64,000 bases of DNA from Carboxylicivirga caseinilyticus (GCA_025499705.1 JAFMVE010000023.1:22146-86145), one strand, 5' to 3'; shown: positions 43,529 to 58,897, counted from the stretch's first letter. The notes: generated by a model not told the origin, from the sequence alone. A program made the numbers and translations.

Positions 43529-44560
43529 CTATACATATGGATAATAATTTAAAATAATAGCCTCAGCTTTTAATGCATTCCAGAATTCACCAGTAAATTC
43601 AGAATCCACTACATGCTTATTATGTAGCATCCTATGTGGTTTACTCGGATTTAAAGCCACGGCATTTACTTGTGGTGCAGATAAGGCAAATTTTAGGCAA
43701 GCATCACCCGGATCTACAAAAAAGTATTTACACACTTTAAAAAAACGTTTTCTCCATTCGAACAAATGAAGATTATTGAGATCCGATTCTTCAACTTTAC
43801 GATAATCGAAATATTGCCCTCCCGTTAAAAAACCACCATTAAATATGGCAGAATTGATAATCACAACGCCATCTTTATGCAGTTGTTCAAAGAAATGAAG
43901 GATTTCTGCCGGGTGATGATAAAGGGTAAATTTATTGGCAAACATCACCCAATCAAAATGCACTTTATCATAAAGTTCCTTAATTACTAACCAGTCTTTA
44001 GAACCAATACCCACAGCCTTTACCTCTCCTTTCTCCTTCAGTTCAAACAATGCTTTGTATGCGCCCAAAATATTATCCATCCTTAATAATCTATCCTCTT
44101 CATTGTGAGCACTCTGTAAATATTCATCAGGATCGTGAACTGAAACCAATAAAGGTTTAAAACCATCCAAGAGACGACAGCCCTGTTCCCAACATTCTAA
44201 AATACCACTATAACTGATTTTTTGGACAGCATCATACTGCAAGTTAACCCAGGCTCCCGGCTCAAATGTTGGCTCTGATGATTCAAGGGGGACGCGATAC
44301 CATCCCAACTTGATACTAATAGTTATATCTTTTGGCGAAAAACCCAACTTCTTCAAACCATGCGCGATAACTTCCAAGGCTAGACCAGCACCATATTTAC
44401 CTGCACTGTCTATAGTTACATTCCCATACGACACATTGAACCATTCCTTTATCAAGGCCAACTTCTCCTCCTCAGTAAGCTCTTGGTACAAATTCCCGAG
44501 GTAACTGGTTCCGTATACTATCGGAGGACAAATCAAACCCGTATTCCCTAATTTTTTCAT
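43529..44560 (-). CDS. Aldo/keto reductase, D-threo-aldose 1-dehydrogenase-like
   Basis: This 343-residue TIM-barrel oxidoreductase has the N-terminal MKKLGNTGLICPPIVYGTS, the catalytic Asp-Tyr pair in TIDSAGKYGAG (about residues 50-60), the Lys/His context (TISIKLGWY; LVSVHDPDE) and the cofactor-binding AVALNPSKPHRM. This layout is closest to the L-fucose/D-threo-aldose dehydrogenase branch. It oxidises an aldose to a lactone with NAD(P)+. Its substrate (L-fucose, D-arabinose or another sugar) is unproven. It is separated from the PUL by about 1 kb but could process released sugars. A good promoter lies at 44652-44681. Confidence 0.85.
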   Translation of the reverse strand: MKKLGNTGLICPPIVYGTSYLGNLYQELTEEEKLALIKEWFNVSYGNVTIDSAGKYGAGLALEVIAHGLKKLGFSPKDITISIKLGWYRVPLESSEPTFEPGAWVNLQYDAVQKISYSGILECWEQGCRLLDGFKPLLVSVHDPDEYLQSAHNEEDRLLRMDNILGAYKALFELKEKGEVKAVGIGSKDWLVIKELYDKVHFDWVMFANKFTLYHHPAEILHFFEQLHKDGVVIINSAIFNGGFLTGGQYFDYRKVEESDLNNLHLFEWRKRFFKVCKYFFVDPGDACLKFALSAPQVNAVALNPSKPHRMLHNKHVVDSEFTGEFWNALKAEAIILNYYPYV

Positions 44561-44651
44561 TTGGCTCTATCAATCAATTTCTTTAATCAGATAAAAAATA
44601 ACGACTCAAATCATAATTCATTAAACAACTGTTTTAAGCAAGACATACATT

Positions 44652-44681
44652 CAAACTTATATATTTTTTAATTAGTTGCAA
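44652..44681 (-). promoter_or_regulatory. Promoter of the aldo/keto reductase gene
   Basis: On the minus strand TTG (44681-44679), a 19-base spacer and TAAGTTTG (44659-44652), exact TAnnTTTG. The leader is about 85 bases. Confidence 0.55.
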
Positions 44682-45604
44682 TTATCACATTCAGGCATAA
44701 TTCCGAAAGAGCAAATACCTTCACATTTTTAATAAGCTACCAAATTACAATAGTTCGTTAAAGTAAGAAGTAAACATTGACTCTTAATAAAATTAGCGGT
44801 GAATGAATTTAAATATAACATTAACAGTCACTGTCTTAATAGAGCATAGCAACAAATTCATTAAGGGGAAGGACTATCAAGAAAAATAATATTTATAGCA
44901 CATATATAGAGTATATTATAAATTAAATATCAATAATTAAAGACATAAACCTCTTTATCAAGATCTTACTCCTTTTCTACACATATAAATTCGCATTAAT
45001 TTTCTACTGTAGGGGCGCTTAATTGGCATAAAGGAACAAAGATATCGACAACACCTAAAAAAACACATGACTTTCAAATTTTAATTAAAGAGTTAACTCA
45101 TTCATAGGTATGCGGTTAATTTGCCATTGCTTTTGCTTGTTCATATTTGTATTTCTGTAAACCAATTTATTTTTCCTTAATTTACTCTTCTCGATCATAT
45201 ATTGGTCACAATAACAAGTTAAAAGCCAATCAAAATAAGCCAATTAAACAACAGTATTTTATACTATACAAAGACCAATTTTGACCAAAACTTAATTGGT
45301 CTTTATTTAGTACCTCTTCATCCTTATTTAGTGTGCAATTTGCACTTTTGTCAAATTTTAAAATATCTTCTAATGCTCAAGTCGGTTGTTAATTACATAA
45401 ACTTTAAACCATGTGATCATTATAAACAAACTCCTTTTTTTCAACACCTTATAAAAAACCTATCCGCAAAATAATTGTTCGACAAGTATAAAAAAGAACT
45501 AAATTGCTGATCAATTTATTGCTTAAATAATCACAAAATTTTTCAATAATTTAAAGAATCAGAATCTTGCTCACTAACCAAATATCAAACATCTTGAACT
45601 ACAT
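44682..45604. other. Long gene-free AT-rich region
   Basis: About 920 bases downstream of the GH51 stop with no convincing coding frame or RNA gene. It holds one clear inverted repeat (45270-45304). It may be the trailing end of the PUL and an old junction with the mobile remnant. Confidence 0.6.
45270..45304. repeat. 11-bp inverted repeat in the gap
   Basis: AAAGACCAATT (45270-45280) and AATTGGTCTTT (45294-45304), perfect arms with a 13-base loop and weak T content on both sides. It may be a weak terminator for the GH51 transcript 300 bases upstream on the minus strand. Confidence 0.55.
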
Positions 45605-47137
45605 TTAATCTTCCAACTGGATTAAGACTACAGAATGTGCAGGCATAGTAACATGTAATTCTCCTTTTTTTACTTTGCCTATTGAGTAATCGGTTATTAC
45701 AACTTTTTCATCTTTACCGAAATCATTATAATCGGTTATGGCTTTCGCATTTATTATCTTCCCTCTAACGTTTTTATAATCCTTGCCAAGTTGCAAATCA
45801 ACAGGTAAAGATTGATTAGGGTTTGAGTTGGTAATGGTTATATTGGTCACTCCATTTTTATTCGATGCTGAAGCTGTAATTGCCGGGATATGCTCACCAT
45901 TATAATCATAATCCTCTGATATCAATTCAATTGGAATCAGTTCAGCATCTTGATGAACATTATACATTTGAAAAACATAATAAGTTGGTGTTTTTACCAT
46001 TTGGGCGCCTCTTGTCATGATTACAGATTGCAATACGTTAACGATCTGCGCAATATTGGCCATACTGATTCTGTCGGCATGGTTATTAAAAATATTCAGA
46101 TTGATACCAGCTACCAATGCATCGCGTAAAGTATTTTGCTGTTGTAAAAAACCTTCTTGTGTACCTTCTAATTTATCGTACCATGTTCCCCATTCGTCAA
46201 CAATAAGTTTGATACCACCATCAGGATCATACTTGTTCATAATCGCCAAATGAGACTGAATGTAATCTTCTACATACATTGTATTTCGTATGGTTGCAAA
46301 CCACATTTCTTCATCAAAATCAATGGAAGAACCTTTTGACCCTTCCCAATTTGCTGTTGGTAAGGTGTAATAATGCATTGACAGACCTTGTGCCAGATTT
46401 AGCTTATCTTTTATCACCTCAAGAATATTTTCTGTCCATTCCAAATCGTCTGCACTTGGACCGCAAATGACTTTTTGAAAACCATCTCCTCTTATGTAAG
46501 ATGAAAAATTTCTAAACACGTCAGCATAATATTCTGCTCTCATATCACCTCCGCATCCCCAGTTTTCATTGCCGATACCCCAAAACTTAACATCCCATGG
46601 GTCTTCTCTTCCGTTCTTTTTACGTAACTCTGTCATCGGACTTTCATTAGAGGAAGTAACATATTCAACCCAATCTATTGCTTCCTCAACAGTTCCTGAA
46701 CCAACATTTATGCTTAAATAAGGTTCGGTACCTATTAATTCACAAAAATCCAGAAATTCATGTGTCCCAAAGCTGTTATCTTCGGTTACACCACCCCAAA
46801 AAACATTAACAATCGACGGACGATCTTCCTTGGGGCCAATTCCATCTTTCCAATGATAGGTGTCTGCAAAACAGCCGCCAGGCCATCTTAAAACAGGAAT
46901 CTTTAATGCTTTAAGAGCTTCAACCACATCGGTTCTATAGCCGTTAATGTTTGGTATGTCTGAATTTTCGCCGACATAAATTCCTTCGTAAATACAAGTT
47001 CCCAGATGTTCAGAAAAATGTCCGTAAATTTCTTTATTGATCTTAATGCCCGTTGAATCTGTTTTGAGAATTAACTTGTTTTGCGCGAGAATATTCCCCG
47101 CAAGTATCAGGCAAATAAAAAAAGCTGTTGTTTTCAT
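45605..47137 (-). CDS. Alpha-L-arabinofuranosidase, GH51
   Basis: GH51 enzymes release arabinose side chains from arabinoxylan or arabinan. The 510-residue protein has a signal peptide (residues 1-18, ending LAQ). The catalytic TIM barrel has GIGNENWGCGGDM (acid/base Glu, about 192) and LIVDEWGTWYD (nucleophile Glu, about 310). A C-terminal beta-sandwich ends HVTMPAHSVVLIQLED. Length fits. It is the last gene of the PUL on the minus strand, 292 bases after the esterase gene. Confidence 0.93.
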   Translation of the reverse strand: MKTTAFFICLILAGNILAQNKLILKTDSTGIKINKEIYGHFSEHLGTCIYEGIYVGENSDIPNINGYRTDVVEALKALKIPVLRWPGGCFADTYHWKDGIGPKEDRPSIVNVFWGGVTEDNSFGTHEFLDFCELIGTEPYLSINVGSGTVEEAIDWVEYVTSSNESPMTELRKKNGREDPWDVKFWGIGNENWGCGGDMRAEYYADVFRNFSSYIRGDGFQKVICGPSADDLEWTENILEVIKDKLNLAQGLSMHYYTLPTANWEGSKGSSIDFDEEMWFATIRNTMYVEDYIQSHLAIMNKYDPDGGIKLIVDEWGTWYDKLEGTQEGFLQQQNTLRDALVAGINLNIFNNHADRISMANIAQIVNVLQSVIMTRGAQMVKTPTYYVFQMYNVHQDAELIPIELISEDYDYNGEHIPAITASASNKNGVTNITITNSNPNQSLPVDLQLGKDYKNVRGKIINAKAITDYNDFGKDEKVVITDYSIGKVKKGELHVTMPAHSVVLIQLED

Positions 47138-47429
47138 TTTAGATATGATTTAATTTTATCAAACATTGAACACATAGAAGTTAAAAGATAGATATTTAAG
47201 CTAAATAAATCCCATAAAAAAGGGATTCTTTTATTATAGTGTATATCATTCGCAGGAACAATGCAACAAAGTTTCTACTTGAATATCAACACACGTAGAA
47301 TAAAGCTTATAGCTATCACTACTATGTTTTTTTAATTTCATTTTCTTTCTATTTCAAAGTTAACAATAGGGATTATCCTATCATCCGGAAAATATTTACT
47401 CAGTTTATTTTTACGGTTGCTGCAGAGGT

Positions 47430-48605
<1,176 letters not shown>

Positions 48606-48745
48606 CTATAAAAGCTAATTGATTAAACATAGAGATATTTCATTTTAAATTTCCTCCAATGACCAGGCGCCTATCGGAAGAAATGAAACTAGCAAGCGAA
48701 CTTGGCCAGATCCCGCTTACTACCCGTTTCATTCGTATTGTCTAA

Positions 48746-50119
48746 TTATTCACTAAACTGCCAGGCGTCAAAATTGAAAAGTTCACCCTCTTTGCCTTTA
48801 AAGACGAAATACAAATCGTGTATGCCCTTTACCTTTTCTACCTTTGTGCTAATTTTTTTCCAGTTATCTACACTGCCAGTATTTGCAATTTCACAAACAC
48901 CCATCAACTGGCCATCTTTAGTATCCAAACGAATTTCAATTTTTCCACCTTCAATTGAAGCGACTGTTGCTTGGAACATTTTAGCTCCTTTGGCAAAATC
49001 TACACTTATGACTTTTATATAATCACCGTTATTGATTTGTGAGACATATACCCCATTTTTACTATCTCCTGTAGTCTTTACACCTTCGGACCAGGCTATT
49101 GTTTCAGCCTCATTTCGTTTAAAAGGGTTTAAGTAAGCAACACCAGTTTTAATACCTTCAACCGTTGATGCTATTGAGGGAATAGAACCGTCAGCATTAT
49201 ATTCAAATTGTTCCACACAAGTAGAGCGTCTGAAACCACCACCGTTTGGTAGTGCTTCGTTATGATAAAAGAAATAGGAATTGCCTTTAAAATCAATAAC
49301 TCCTGAATGATTGGTAAACGCAAGTTTTGGATGACGTTCCATAATTAAACCTTTGTATTCCCACGGCCCTGTTGGCGAATGCGACGTTGAATAGCCAATG
49401 CTTTCAGGGATTCCATTGACAGCATAAAGCAGGTAATACAGGTTGTTGCGCTTATAAAACCACGGACCTTCAACATATTTGGTGCCAGGAGTACCATCTT
49501 TTTTAACTCTTTCGCCAAACGATTCAGCAAGCATATCAACCGATACAACTCCATTTTTACCAATGCTCTTGTCATACGAAATCATATCTTCGTTTAATTT
49601 CACATACCATACACTAGGGTTACCCCAATACAGGTATGCCTGCCCGTCGTCGTCGACAAAAACAGTAGGGTCAATATCTTGCCATAAATGATCGCTCTCT
49701 ACTAGTTTTTTACCCAAAGGGTCGGTAAAAGGACCATAAGGCGAATCGGCCACCAAAACACAAATCCCGGTTCCATGAATAGGAACATAAAGGTAAAATT
49801 TGCCATTGCGTTCAATACATTGAGGCGCCCAAGCCCCGTTATCCTTTTCAAGCCATTTAAAAGATTTTAATGAGGCAACTGCGCCATGATCCGTCCAGTT
49901 AACCATATCGGCTGTTGAGTAACAACGCCAATCGTACATGGTAAAGAAATTAGCCTTTGTACTATCCTCATCATGAGAGGTATAAACATAGACTGTATCA
50001 TTATAAACCATGGGTGCCGGATCGGCAGTAAAGTAGGTTTGGACAATGGGGTTTTGCGAATAAACCGACATCCCCAATAAAAAAACAGTTATAATTGATA
50101 ATATTACTTTTCTATGCAT
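48746..50119 (-). CDS. GH43 arabinofuranosidase/xylosidase with CBM6-like domain
   Basis: This 457-residue secreted enzyme has a signal peptide (1-21). The GH43 five-bladed propeller shows the base Asp in TADPAPMVYNDTVYVYTSHD (about 33), the pKa-setting Asp in QDIDPTVFVDDDGQAYLYWG, and the acid Glu in YVEGPWFYKR. From about residue 335 a CBM6-like beta-sandwich follows (NEAETIAWSEGV, NNGDYIKVISVDFA, LYFVFKGKEGELFNFDAWQF). This suits arabinose or xylose removal from arabinoxylan, the CBM aiding attachment. It fits the enzyme set of the locus. Specificity cannot be read. Confidence 0.92.
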   Translation of the reverse strand: MHRKVILSIITVFLLGMSVYSQNPIVQTYFTADPAPMVYNDTVYVYTSHDEDSTKANFFTMYDWRCYSTADMVNWTDHGAVASLKSFKWLEKDNGAWAPQCIERNGKFYLYVPIHGTGICVLVADSPYGPFTDPLGKKLVESDHLWQDIDPTVFVDDDGQAYLYWGNPSVWYVKLNEDMISYDKSIGKNGVVSVDMLAESFGERVKKDGTPGTKYVEGPWFYKRNNLYYLLYAVNGIPESIGYSTSHSPTGPWEYKGLIMERHPKLAFTNHSGVIDFKGNSYFFYHNEALPNGGGFRRSTCVEQFEYNADGSIPSIASTVEGIKTGVAYLNPFKRNEAETIAWSEGVKTTGDSKNGVYVSQINNGDYIKVISVDFAKGAKMFQATVASIEGGKIEIRLDTKDGQLMGVCEIANTGSVDNWKKISTKVEKVKGIHDLYFVFKGKEGELFNFDAWQFSE

Positions 50120-50317
50120 TATTGTAATTTCTGGATTGATATTATTTTATAGATTCAATCTTCCAATACAAATCGAAGACCTGGTAACGAATAAGTCGTT
50201 TTTCAATATTCTCATGGGTAGATGAATTAATGAGTTTTTTAAAAACAATTAATTTCATCGTTTTCAATTATTCATCAAGAGTTTACAACGCTTCGCTCTC
50301 TAAACAACAACTATTTA

Positions 50318-51880
50318 TCACTTAGCCCATTCTGCTCCTTCTTCTGTTCTTCTCCATTTAAAATACTCATCAAGAACTTTTAATGATTCTTCACTTGGTA
50401 CGGGACCTACATGAGGCTTTTGCTGCAAATACATTACTTCCGGCTTATCATCGCTAAAGGCTGGCCACTCAGGAATACTTTCTCCATTGGGATTACCATA
50501 TTTTGCAAAATTTGTCCAATAAGTACCCATCGCCTCAGAAATATCAATATCCGATTGCGAAGAATTATTCGGATCTAAATGTTGAAAAACAAAAGCCACA
50601 TCCTGCCCATGTGGTGAGCCATATCCATACATTGGCGAACCTTCTGGAAATTCAGGATGTTGATCGAAATAGTAATAGTATACATTTGACTTGCCTGTTT
50701 GAGATTGTAGCCTTGCCCAAATCCAAGTTTGCCAGCCAAAGGCTGCATCGCGCATAAGGTCGCGGGCTGTTTTTGGTACACTATTTTCGGCAAGCGGATA
50801 AGCTTCCAACAAAGCATCAGCATGCTTCCCGAAACGTTGATTCACACTATTTCTAACCTTTTCAGGATTCTTCTCCCACATAAAACTGGCGCCTTCGTCG
50901 GAATTATAACCAATCAGGACAGGTACATCATTGTATTGACCTTTTTCATATAACTTATATTGATCATCTGGAATAACAACACCATCTACAATTGGCCATC
51001 CTCCAGGCATGGTCCACCCGGCAGGAATAAATTTTTCAGCTTCCATCTTGCGCAAATCGGCAATTGATGTACCTCCTTGTTGTTTCACATATTCAATACC
51101 ATCTGATTCAGCTTGTTTTAAAGTTTTCATATTTTCTCCTGGATAAGTAGTCGGACGCGATGGTCCAAACGAGCCTCCACTCTGAGATATAGCACCATGA
51201 AAAAGCCCTTTCGCCAATGGCGATGCACACAACATACTTACTGATATTCCCCCTGCTGATTCGCCGAAAATGGTCACTCTGTCCGGATCACCTCCAAAAG
51301 CAGCAATGTTCTTTTGAATCCATTTCAATGCTGCTATCTGATCCAGCAAACCATAGTTTCCTGATACGCCTTCCGGACTTTCGGCACTTAATTCAGGATG
51401 AGCCAGAAATCCAAGTTGCCCCACACGATAAGCAATACTTACTAAAACAACTCCTTTGTCAGCCAAGGCTTGTCCATCAGATACAGGTTCCGATGTTGAG
51501 CCAAAACTAAAGCCCCCACCGTAAATCCAAACCATAACAGGTAGTTTTTCATCTGCTGACTTTGCCGGTGTCCAAACATTCAGATATAAGCAATCTTCGC
51601 TTTTGCCTGAAGGAGGATTACCTCCCTGCATTGGAGCTGGAGCATACTCAGTGGTTTGTTTAACTCCTTCCCATGCTTTAACGGGTTGTGGGGCTTTCCA
51701 GCGTAAATCTCCTACAGGAGCAGCGGCAAATGGGATACCTTTATAAATGGTCATGTATTCCATGACTGTTCCCTGGATGATGCTGCCCTCAACCTTTAAC
51801 TGGCCTGGTTGAAGTTTACTATTGCATGAGATCATCCCCAAAACAAAAAGCAGAAATAATAAGGTTTTTAAATTTTTCAT
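50318..51880 (-). CDS. Type-B carboxylesterase lipoprotein
   Basis: This 520-residue lipoprotein (lipobox LGMISC at about 14-19) is of the carboxylesterase/cholinesterase fold. It has the oxyanion VWIYGGGFSFG (about 121-131), the nucleophile Ser in TIFGESAGGISVSM (about 211), and a catalytic His in GSPHGQDVAFVF (about 426). It probably cleaves an acetyl or other ester from a plant polysaccharide or from aromatic side chains, acting with the neighbouring CE1 esterases. It is flanked by GH43 and the second CE1 gene. Confidence 0.9.
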   Translation of the reverse strand: MKNLKTLLFLLFVLGMISCNSKLQPGQLKVEGSIIQGTVMEYMTIYKGIPFAAAPVGDLRWKAPQPVKAWEGVKQTTEYAPAPMQGGNPPSGKSEDCLYLNVWTPAKSADEKLPVMVWIYGGGFSFGSTSEPVSDGQALADKGVVLVSIAYRVGQLGFLAHPELSAESPEGVSGNYGLLDQIAALKWIQKNIAAFGGDPDRVTIFGESAGGISVSMLCASPLAKGLFHGAISQSGGSFGPSRPTTYPGENMKTLKQAESDGIEYVKQQGGTSIADLRKMEAEKFIPAGWTMPGGWPIVDGVVIPDDQYKLYEKGQYNDVPVLIGYNSDEGASFMWEKNPEKVRNSVNQRFGKHADALLEAYPLAENSVPKTARDLMRDAAFGWQTWIWARLQSQTGKSNVYYYYFDQHPEFPEGSPMYGYGSPHGQDVAFVFQHLDPNNSSQSDIDISEAMGTYWTNFAKYGNPNGESIPEWPAFSDDKPEVMYLQQKPHVGPVPSEESLKVLDEYFKWRRTEEGAEWAK

Positions 51881-52052
51881 TGTTAAGTGGGTTTATGATG
51901 GGCTACTGATAAAATCAGCAACCAATTTTTAATTTATTCATTGTTGTGCTTTGGGGATTGCCCCCAAAAAAAATGAAAAAGTCAATCCGTTGAAATGACA
52001 TCGGTGATTGAAAAAGCATTCAGCATACTCGATGCCTCTTTACCCATAAATT

Positions 52053-52091
52053 TAGTCAACTTCATCGGCAGTGCACCATTGAAGTTGACTA
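52053..52091 (-). repeat. 12-bp inverted repeat in the PUL intergenic region
   Basis: TAGTCAACTTCA (52053-52064) and TGAAGTTGACTA (52080-52091) are perfect arms with a 15-base loop, 20 bases after the stop of the CE1 gene at 52111. No T-tract follows on the minus strand, so it resembles an mRNA-stabilising or processing hairpin rather than a terminator. Confidence 0.6.
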
Positions 52092-52110
52092 CAAATGACA
52101 ATATATCTGA

Positions 52111-55793
<3,683 letters not shown>

Positions 55794-55972
55794 TGTTATA
55801 GATTTAGGTATTTGAAGGGTAAAATAATTAAGAGGAAATGATAAAGGTAATTGCACCAGCTCGGCCATTCTTGGCCTCCTGGATAAGCAAAACAGGTATA
55901 ATTGGAGTCGGTTTCATAAAACTTTGCCATCATTAATTCTCGGTTAGAATATTGCGCACATTTGAAAGGCTT

Positions 55973-57235
55973 TTAATTCTGATCAGGAAGGATGATCTGA
56001 TATTTTCCACTCAGATGCATAAGACTGAACAAGTATAGCAGCCCATCATAATAGGGATCAAAATACCCATCATCGTAAGGTTCCAATTTTGCATCCCAGA
56101 GTTTATGGACAAAATCCATACTAGTATCGTTGTTGTTAATATTAATCAGTGAAGCTGTGGCTGCAGTAGATATTAACCCCAACGAATGTCTTAATTTGGG
56201 TTCATAATCACCTGCCGGAAGTATCCATTCGGGTTCAGAACCATCTAAATTGTACTGATCTTTAAACGAATTCATTCCTTTCGATCTGAGGAAGTTTTGA
56301 AATCGCTCCGCATAACTTTCCTGCCATTCTTTATCTTTTCCGTACCACAAATAATCCATTGCTATATTCATTGGTACACGCCAGGAATCGTAACGAAATC
56401 CGGGTTTCATCCACGGAGTAGGATGAGGTTCACCATTGAACTCAGTATAGTCAGAATTAAGACCGGTAACAGGGTGACATGCACGGTGCAGAAAAACCCT
56501 CGACGTATCGGCACAATCACGATAAAATCGTTCGTGACCGTCATTGGCATACTCAGCCCATAATTCATAAAACGCTGGGACATGGTAAGAGGGGTCGGTC
56601 CAATTGTATCCGTGTCCTCCCGGAACAAAAGAAATTTGCTTGTGTTCAAGATTTATAAAAGGTTGCACATATTCAGCCCCGTCTTTTTCCCACATGGCAT
56701 CGAGTATGTATCTGGCTTCTGCATAATAGTCGATTCCGGTGTCATTACCCCAACGGTTAGATGCAAGCAACAGAGTTGTGACAAAATATAATTCTCCGTC
56801 GGAAGCACTTCCGGGAGAATTCATCTTCATTTTTTCAGGATCAAAGCTCCATGCAAAATAGCCTTTTCCAGGACCATCCTGATGTTGTAGATACTTTTTT
56901 GACCAACGCCAAATGCGATCAAAAACATCTTTTTTATCCAACTGAACGGCAACCATCATACCATATGAAACACCTTCGGTGCGTACATCCTTATTTTTTA
57001 TATCAGAAACATACCCCAATGAATCACCAACTTCGAAATAGATGCGATCAGGTCCTTCAAACAGATCGAAATAAGCTTTTTCAACCTTCTTGTCAATTTC
57101 GTTCTGACTGTACCCGGCTTCAAGAAAGAGATTTCGGTAACTTCCTAATGAGTGGTTCTGAGCAAAAAGTGGGATTTGCATTAACGAAAAGGTAAACATT
57201 AAAAAGGTAACTGTTTTTTTGAATTGCAATTTCAT
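55973..57235 (-). CDS. GH8 reducing-end xylose-releasing exo-oligoxylanase-like
   Basis: This 420-residue secreted enzyme (start at ATG 57235, MKLQFKKTVTFLMFTFSLMQ; the longer frame adds 14 residues) is a GH8 (alpha/alpha)6-barrel. The catalytic acid Glu is in VRTEGVSYGMMVAVQL, and the Asp in PGSASDGELYFVTTLLLA. Blocks RYDSWRVPMNIAMDYLWYG and SLGLISTAATASL are also of the family. This resembles Rex enzymes that remove xylose from the reducing end of xylo-oligosaccharides. It lies 11 frames-lengths apart from neither neighbour unusually: 52 bases after the esterase and 179 before GH9. It fits a xylan pathway. Confidence 0.88.
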   Translation of the reverse strand: MKLQFKKTVTFLMFTFSLMQIPLFAQNHSLGSYRNLFLEAGYSQNEIDKKVEKAYFDLFEGPDRIYFEVGDSLGYVSDIKNKDVRTEGVSYGMMVAVQLDKKDVFDRIWRWSKKYLQHQDGPGKGYFAWSFDPEKMKMNSPGSASDGELYFVTTLLLASNRWGNDTGIDYYAEARYILDAMWEKDGAEYVQPFINLEHKQISFVPGGHGYNWTDPSYHVPAFYELWAEYANDGHERFYRDCADTSRVFLHRACHPVTGLNSDYTEFNGEPHPTPWMKPGFRYDSWRVPMNIAMDYLWYGKDKEWQESYAERFQNFLRSKGMNSFKDQYNLDGSEPEWILPAGDYEPKLRHSLGLISTAATASLININNNDTSMDFVHKLWDAKLEPYDDGYFDPYYDGLLYLFSLMHLSGKYQIILPDQN

Positions 57236-57287
57236 AGTCTTATACTTGCTTTTAGGGTCCATAAACAACGGTTTCATAATAGTAGAA

Positions 57288-58184
57288 TTAGAGAATTTCT
57301 GAACTCTTCATCCACAGAAAAAGAGGATCAATCCAGGATTCTTGCTTAAAGATAAACCCATGATTTCCTTTGGGGTAGATATGCATTTCAACAGGTACCT
57401 GATGGTGTCTTAATTGTTCGAAATAGAAGATGCTATTGTCAACATCTACCACATTGTCATCAGCAGCGTGAGTAATATAAGCTGGTGGAGTATCTTTAGT
57501 TACCTGCCATTCCGATGAATATTGAATAATTTCATCAGGATCTGGATTTTCTCCAAGTAGCTTGGTTCTGGATCCCAAATGGGTGAGACTGTCGCTCATA
57601 CTAATGACTGGATAAACTAATATTTGAAAATCGGGACGCAGATTTGTGCCTTCGGGATTATTGATTACGGGATCATAATGCGTAGCTAATGTGGAAGCCA
57701 GGTGTCCACCGGCAGAAAAACCCATAATCCCAATTTTTTCAGGGTTTATATTCCATTCTGACGCGTTTTCCCTAACTATTTTTAGCGCTTTCTGCGCATC
57801 CTGCAGAGGTATCATAGCGCTATCATCTGAAGAGGGGTCGGGCAGTCGGTACTTAAGGACAAATGCGACAACTCCGTTTGCAGCTAGCTTTTTTGCAGTA
57901 GTAATCCCTTCTCCCTGGTAAACAATTACACTATAACCTCCACCCGGACATATAATTACAGCAGGACAAAGAGTGACATTTCCTTCAGGAGAATACATTT
58001 CTATGCTTGGAGATATCACCTTTCGGATCAGGCCATCCGGATTCTCATTCTCAGAGTTTAGTTTCTCACCAACCTTATGAATTTCTATTTCATTGTTGTA
58101 TAGTTTAATAATCTTCTGAGCTTTTGTTTGTGTAAAAAAAAGAGCAACCAGAAGTAGAAGTAGCAACCGAGTTAGCTGATCCAT
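57288..58184 (-). CDS. Acetyl-xylan-esterase-like alpha/beta hydrolase
   Basis: This 298-residue secreted hydrolase (start at ATG 58184, MDQLTRLLLLLLVALFF; the longer frame adds ten residues) has the oxyanion motif VIICPGGGYSVIVYQGEG (about 82-99), the nucleophile Ser in IGIMGFSAGGHLAST (about 154), Asp in ITHAADDNVVD and the catalytic His in YPKGNHGFIF. This is the BD-FAE/acetyl-xylan-esterase-like branch common in PULs. It is first after the gap following SusD and precedes GH8 by 52 bases. It would remove acetyl groups from xylan fragments before GH8 action (inference). Confidence 0.85.
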   Translation of the reverse strand: MDQLTRLLLLLLVALFFTQTKAQKIIKLYNNEIEIHKVGEKLNSENENPDGLIRKVISPSIEMYSPEGNVTLCPAVIICPGGGYSVIVYQGEGITTAKKLAANGVVAFVLKYRLPDPSSDDSAMIPLQDAQKALKIVRENASEWNINPEKIGIMGFSAGGHLASTLATHYDPVINNPEGTNLRPDFQILVYPVISMSDSLTHLGSRTKLLGENPDPDEIIQYSSEWQVTKDTPPAYITHAADDNVVDVDNSIFYFEQLRHHQVPVEMHIYPKGNHGFIFKQESWIDPLFLWMKSSEIL

Positions 58185-58602
58185 TGGTCTTGTATTTATC
58201 TTCTTATTTATCAATTTACATTAACTATCTGGAATATTCTGATACGACTGTATTTAATCTATTAGTAATTTAATAAAAGCCAACTCTAATAGTATTCATT
58301 TCATTCAATTAGGCAGTTTTTAATATTTAGAATTGAAACATGTCATAATTTTTCCATAAAACATTTTGATTTTCTAACAATTACCACCTCCATTGTTTCT
58401 TTTTTTGCACATTAAAAATGACCGATCCGCAACTCCTTTAACAAACCAATTATTTGTCCATTAATTATTATGGTTGATGCCTCAAGAGTTATCTTGCAGA
58501 TTGCTTCCTGGTGTTTGAGGAAAAACTTAACCGCGTTTGAATATTGTGGCATTTCATTCTAACAGCATTAATCAAACTTAAAGATTTTGACTCATTGAGT
58601 TT

Positions 58603-58629
58603 TTTGATTTTAGATATTTGATTTTAGAT
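58603..58629. repeat. 13-bp tandem repeat
   Basis: TTTGATTTTAGAT at 58603-58615 and again at 58617-58629, one base apart (period 14). AT-rich, so of modest weight. Confidence 0.5.
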
Positions 58630-58860
58630 TTCGAACCGGATATGATATAGCGGAAATCACATTACAAATTATTCAATAGCTAATTTAATGTGAGTCAACT
58701 TACTATAGAAATACTTCACAAATAATTCTGCAAGCTTCAAAATTTCACTATGTAAATCATCTTTATTTTCAATCTGATTTTTAAGATTAAAATCGAACCC
58801 TACCTTTTTGAACGATGGAAATTGAGACTCTGATTTGCTGAATCAAAAGATGACAAAAAG

Positions 58861-58897
58861 AAAACCGGAAGAAAGGATCATGTCTTCTTCCGGTTTT
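58861..58897 (-). terminator. Terminator after susCD
   Basis: AAAACCGGAAGAA (58861-58873) and TTCTTCCGGTTTT (58885-58897), perfect 13-base arms. On the minus strand it follows the SusD stop by about 30 bases and ends in T residues; it is symmetric. Confidence 0.85.

Noticed and set aside
43440..45600. Right attachment site of the integrative element as a copy of the tRNA 3' end
   Set aside because: No sequence like TTCGAATCCCGTCGGAATC was found there by eye; AATTCCAGAAATCAC near 43485 is too weak a match.
44561..45604. A CRISPR array or small RNA in the long gap
   Set aside because: No regularly spaced repeats were seen; the single inverted repeat at 45270 does not support either.
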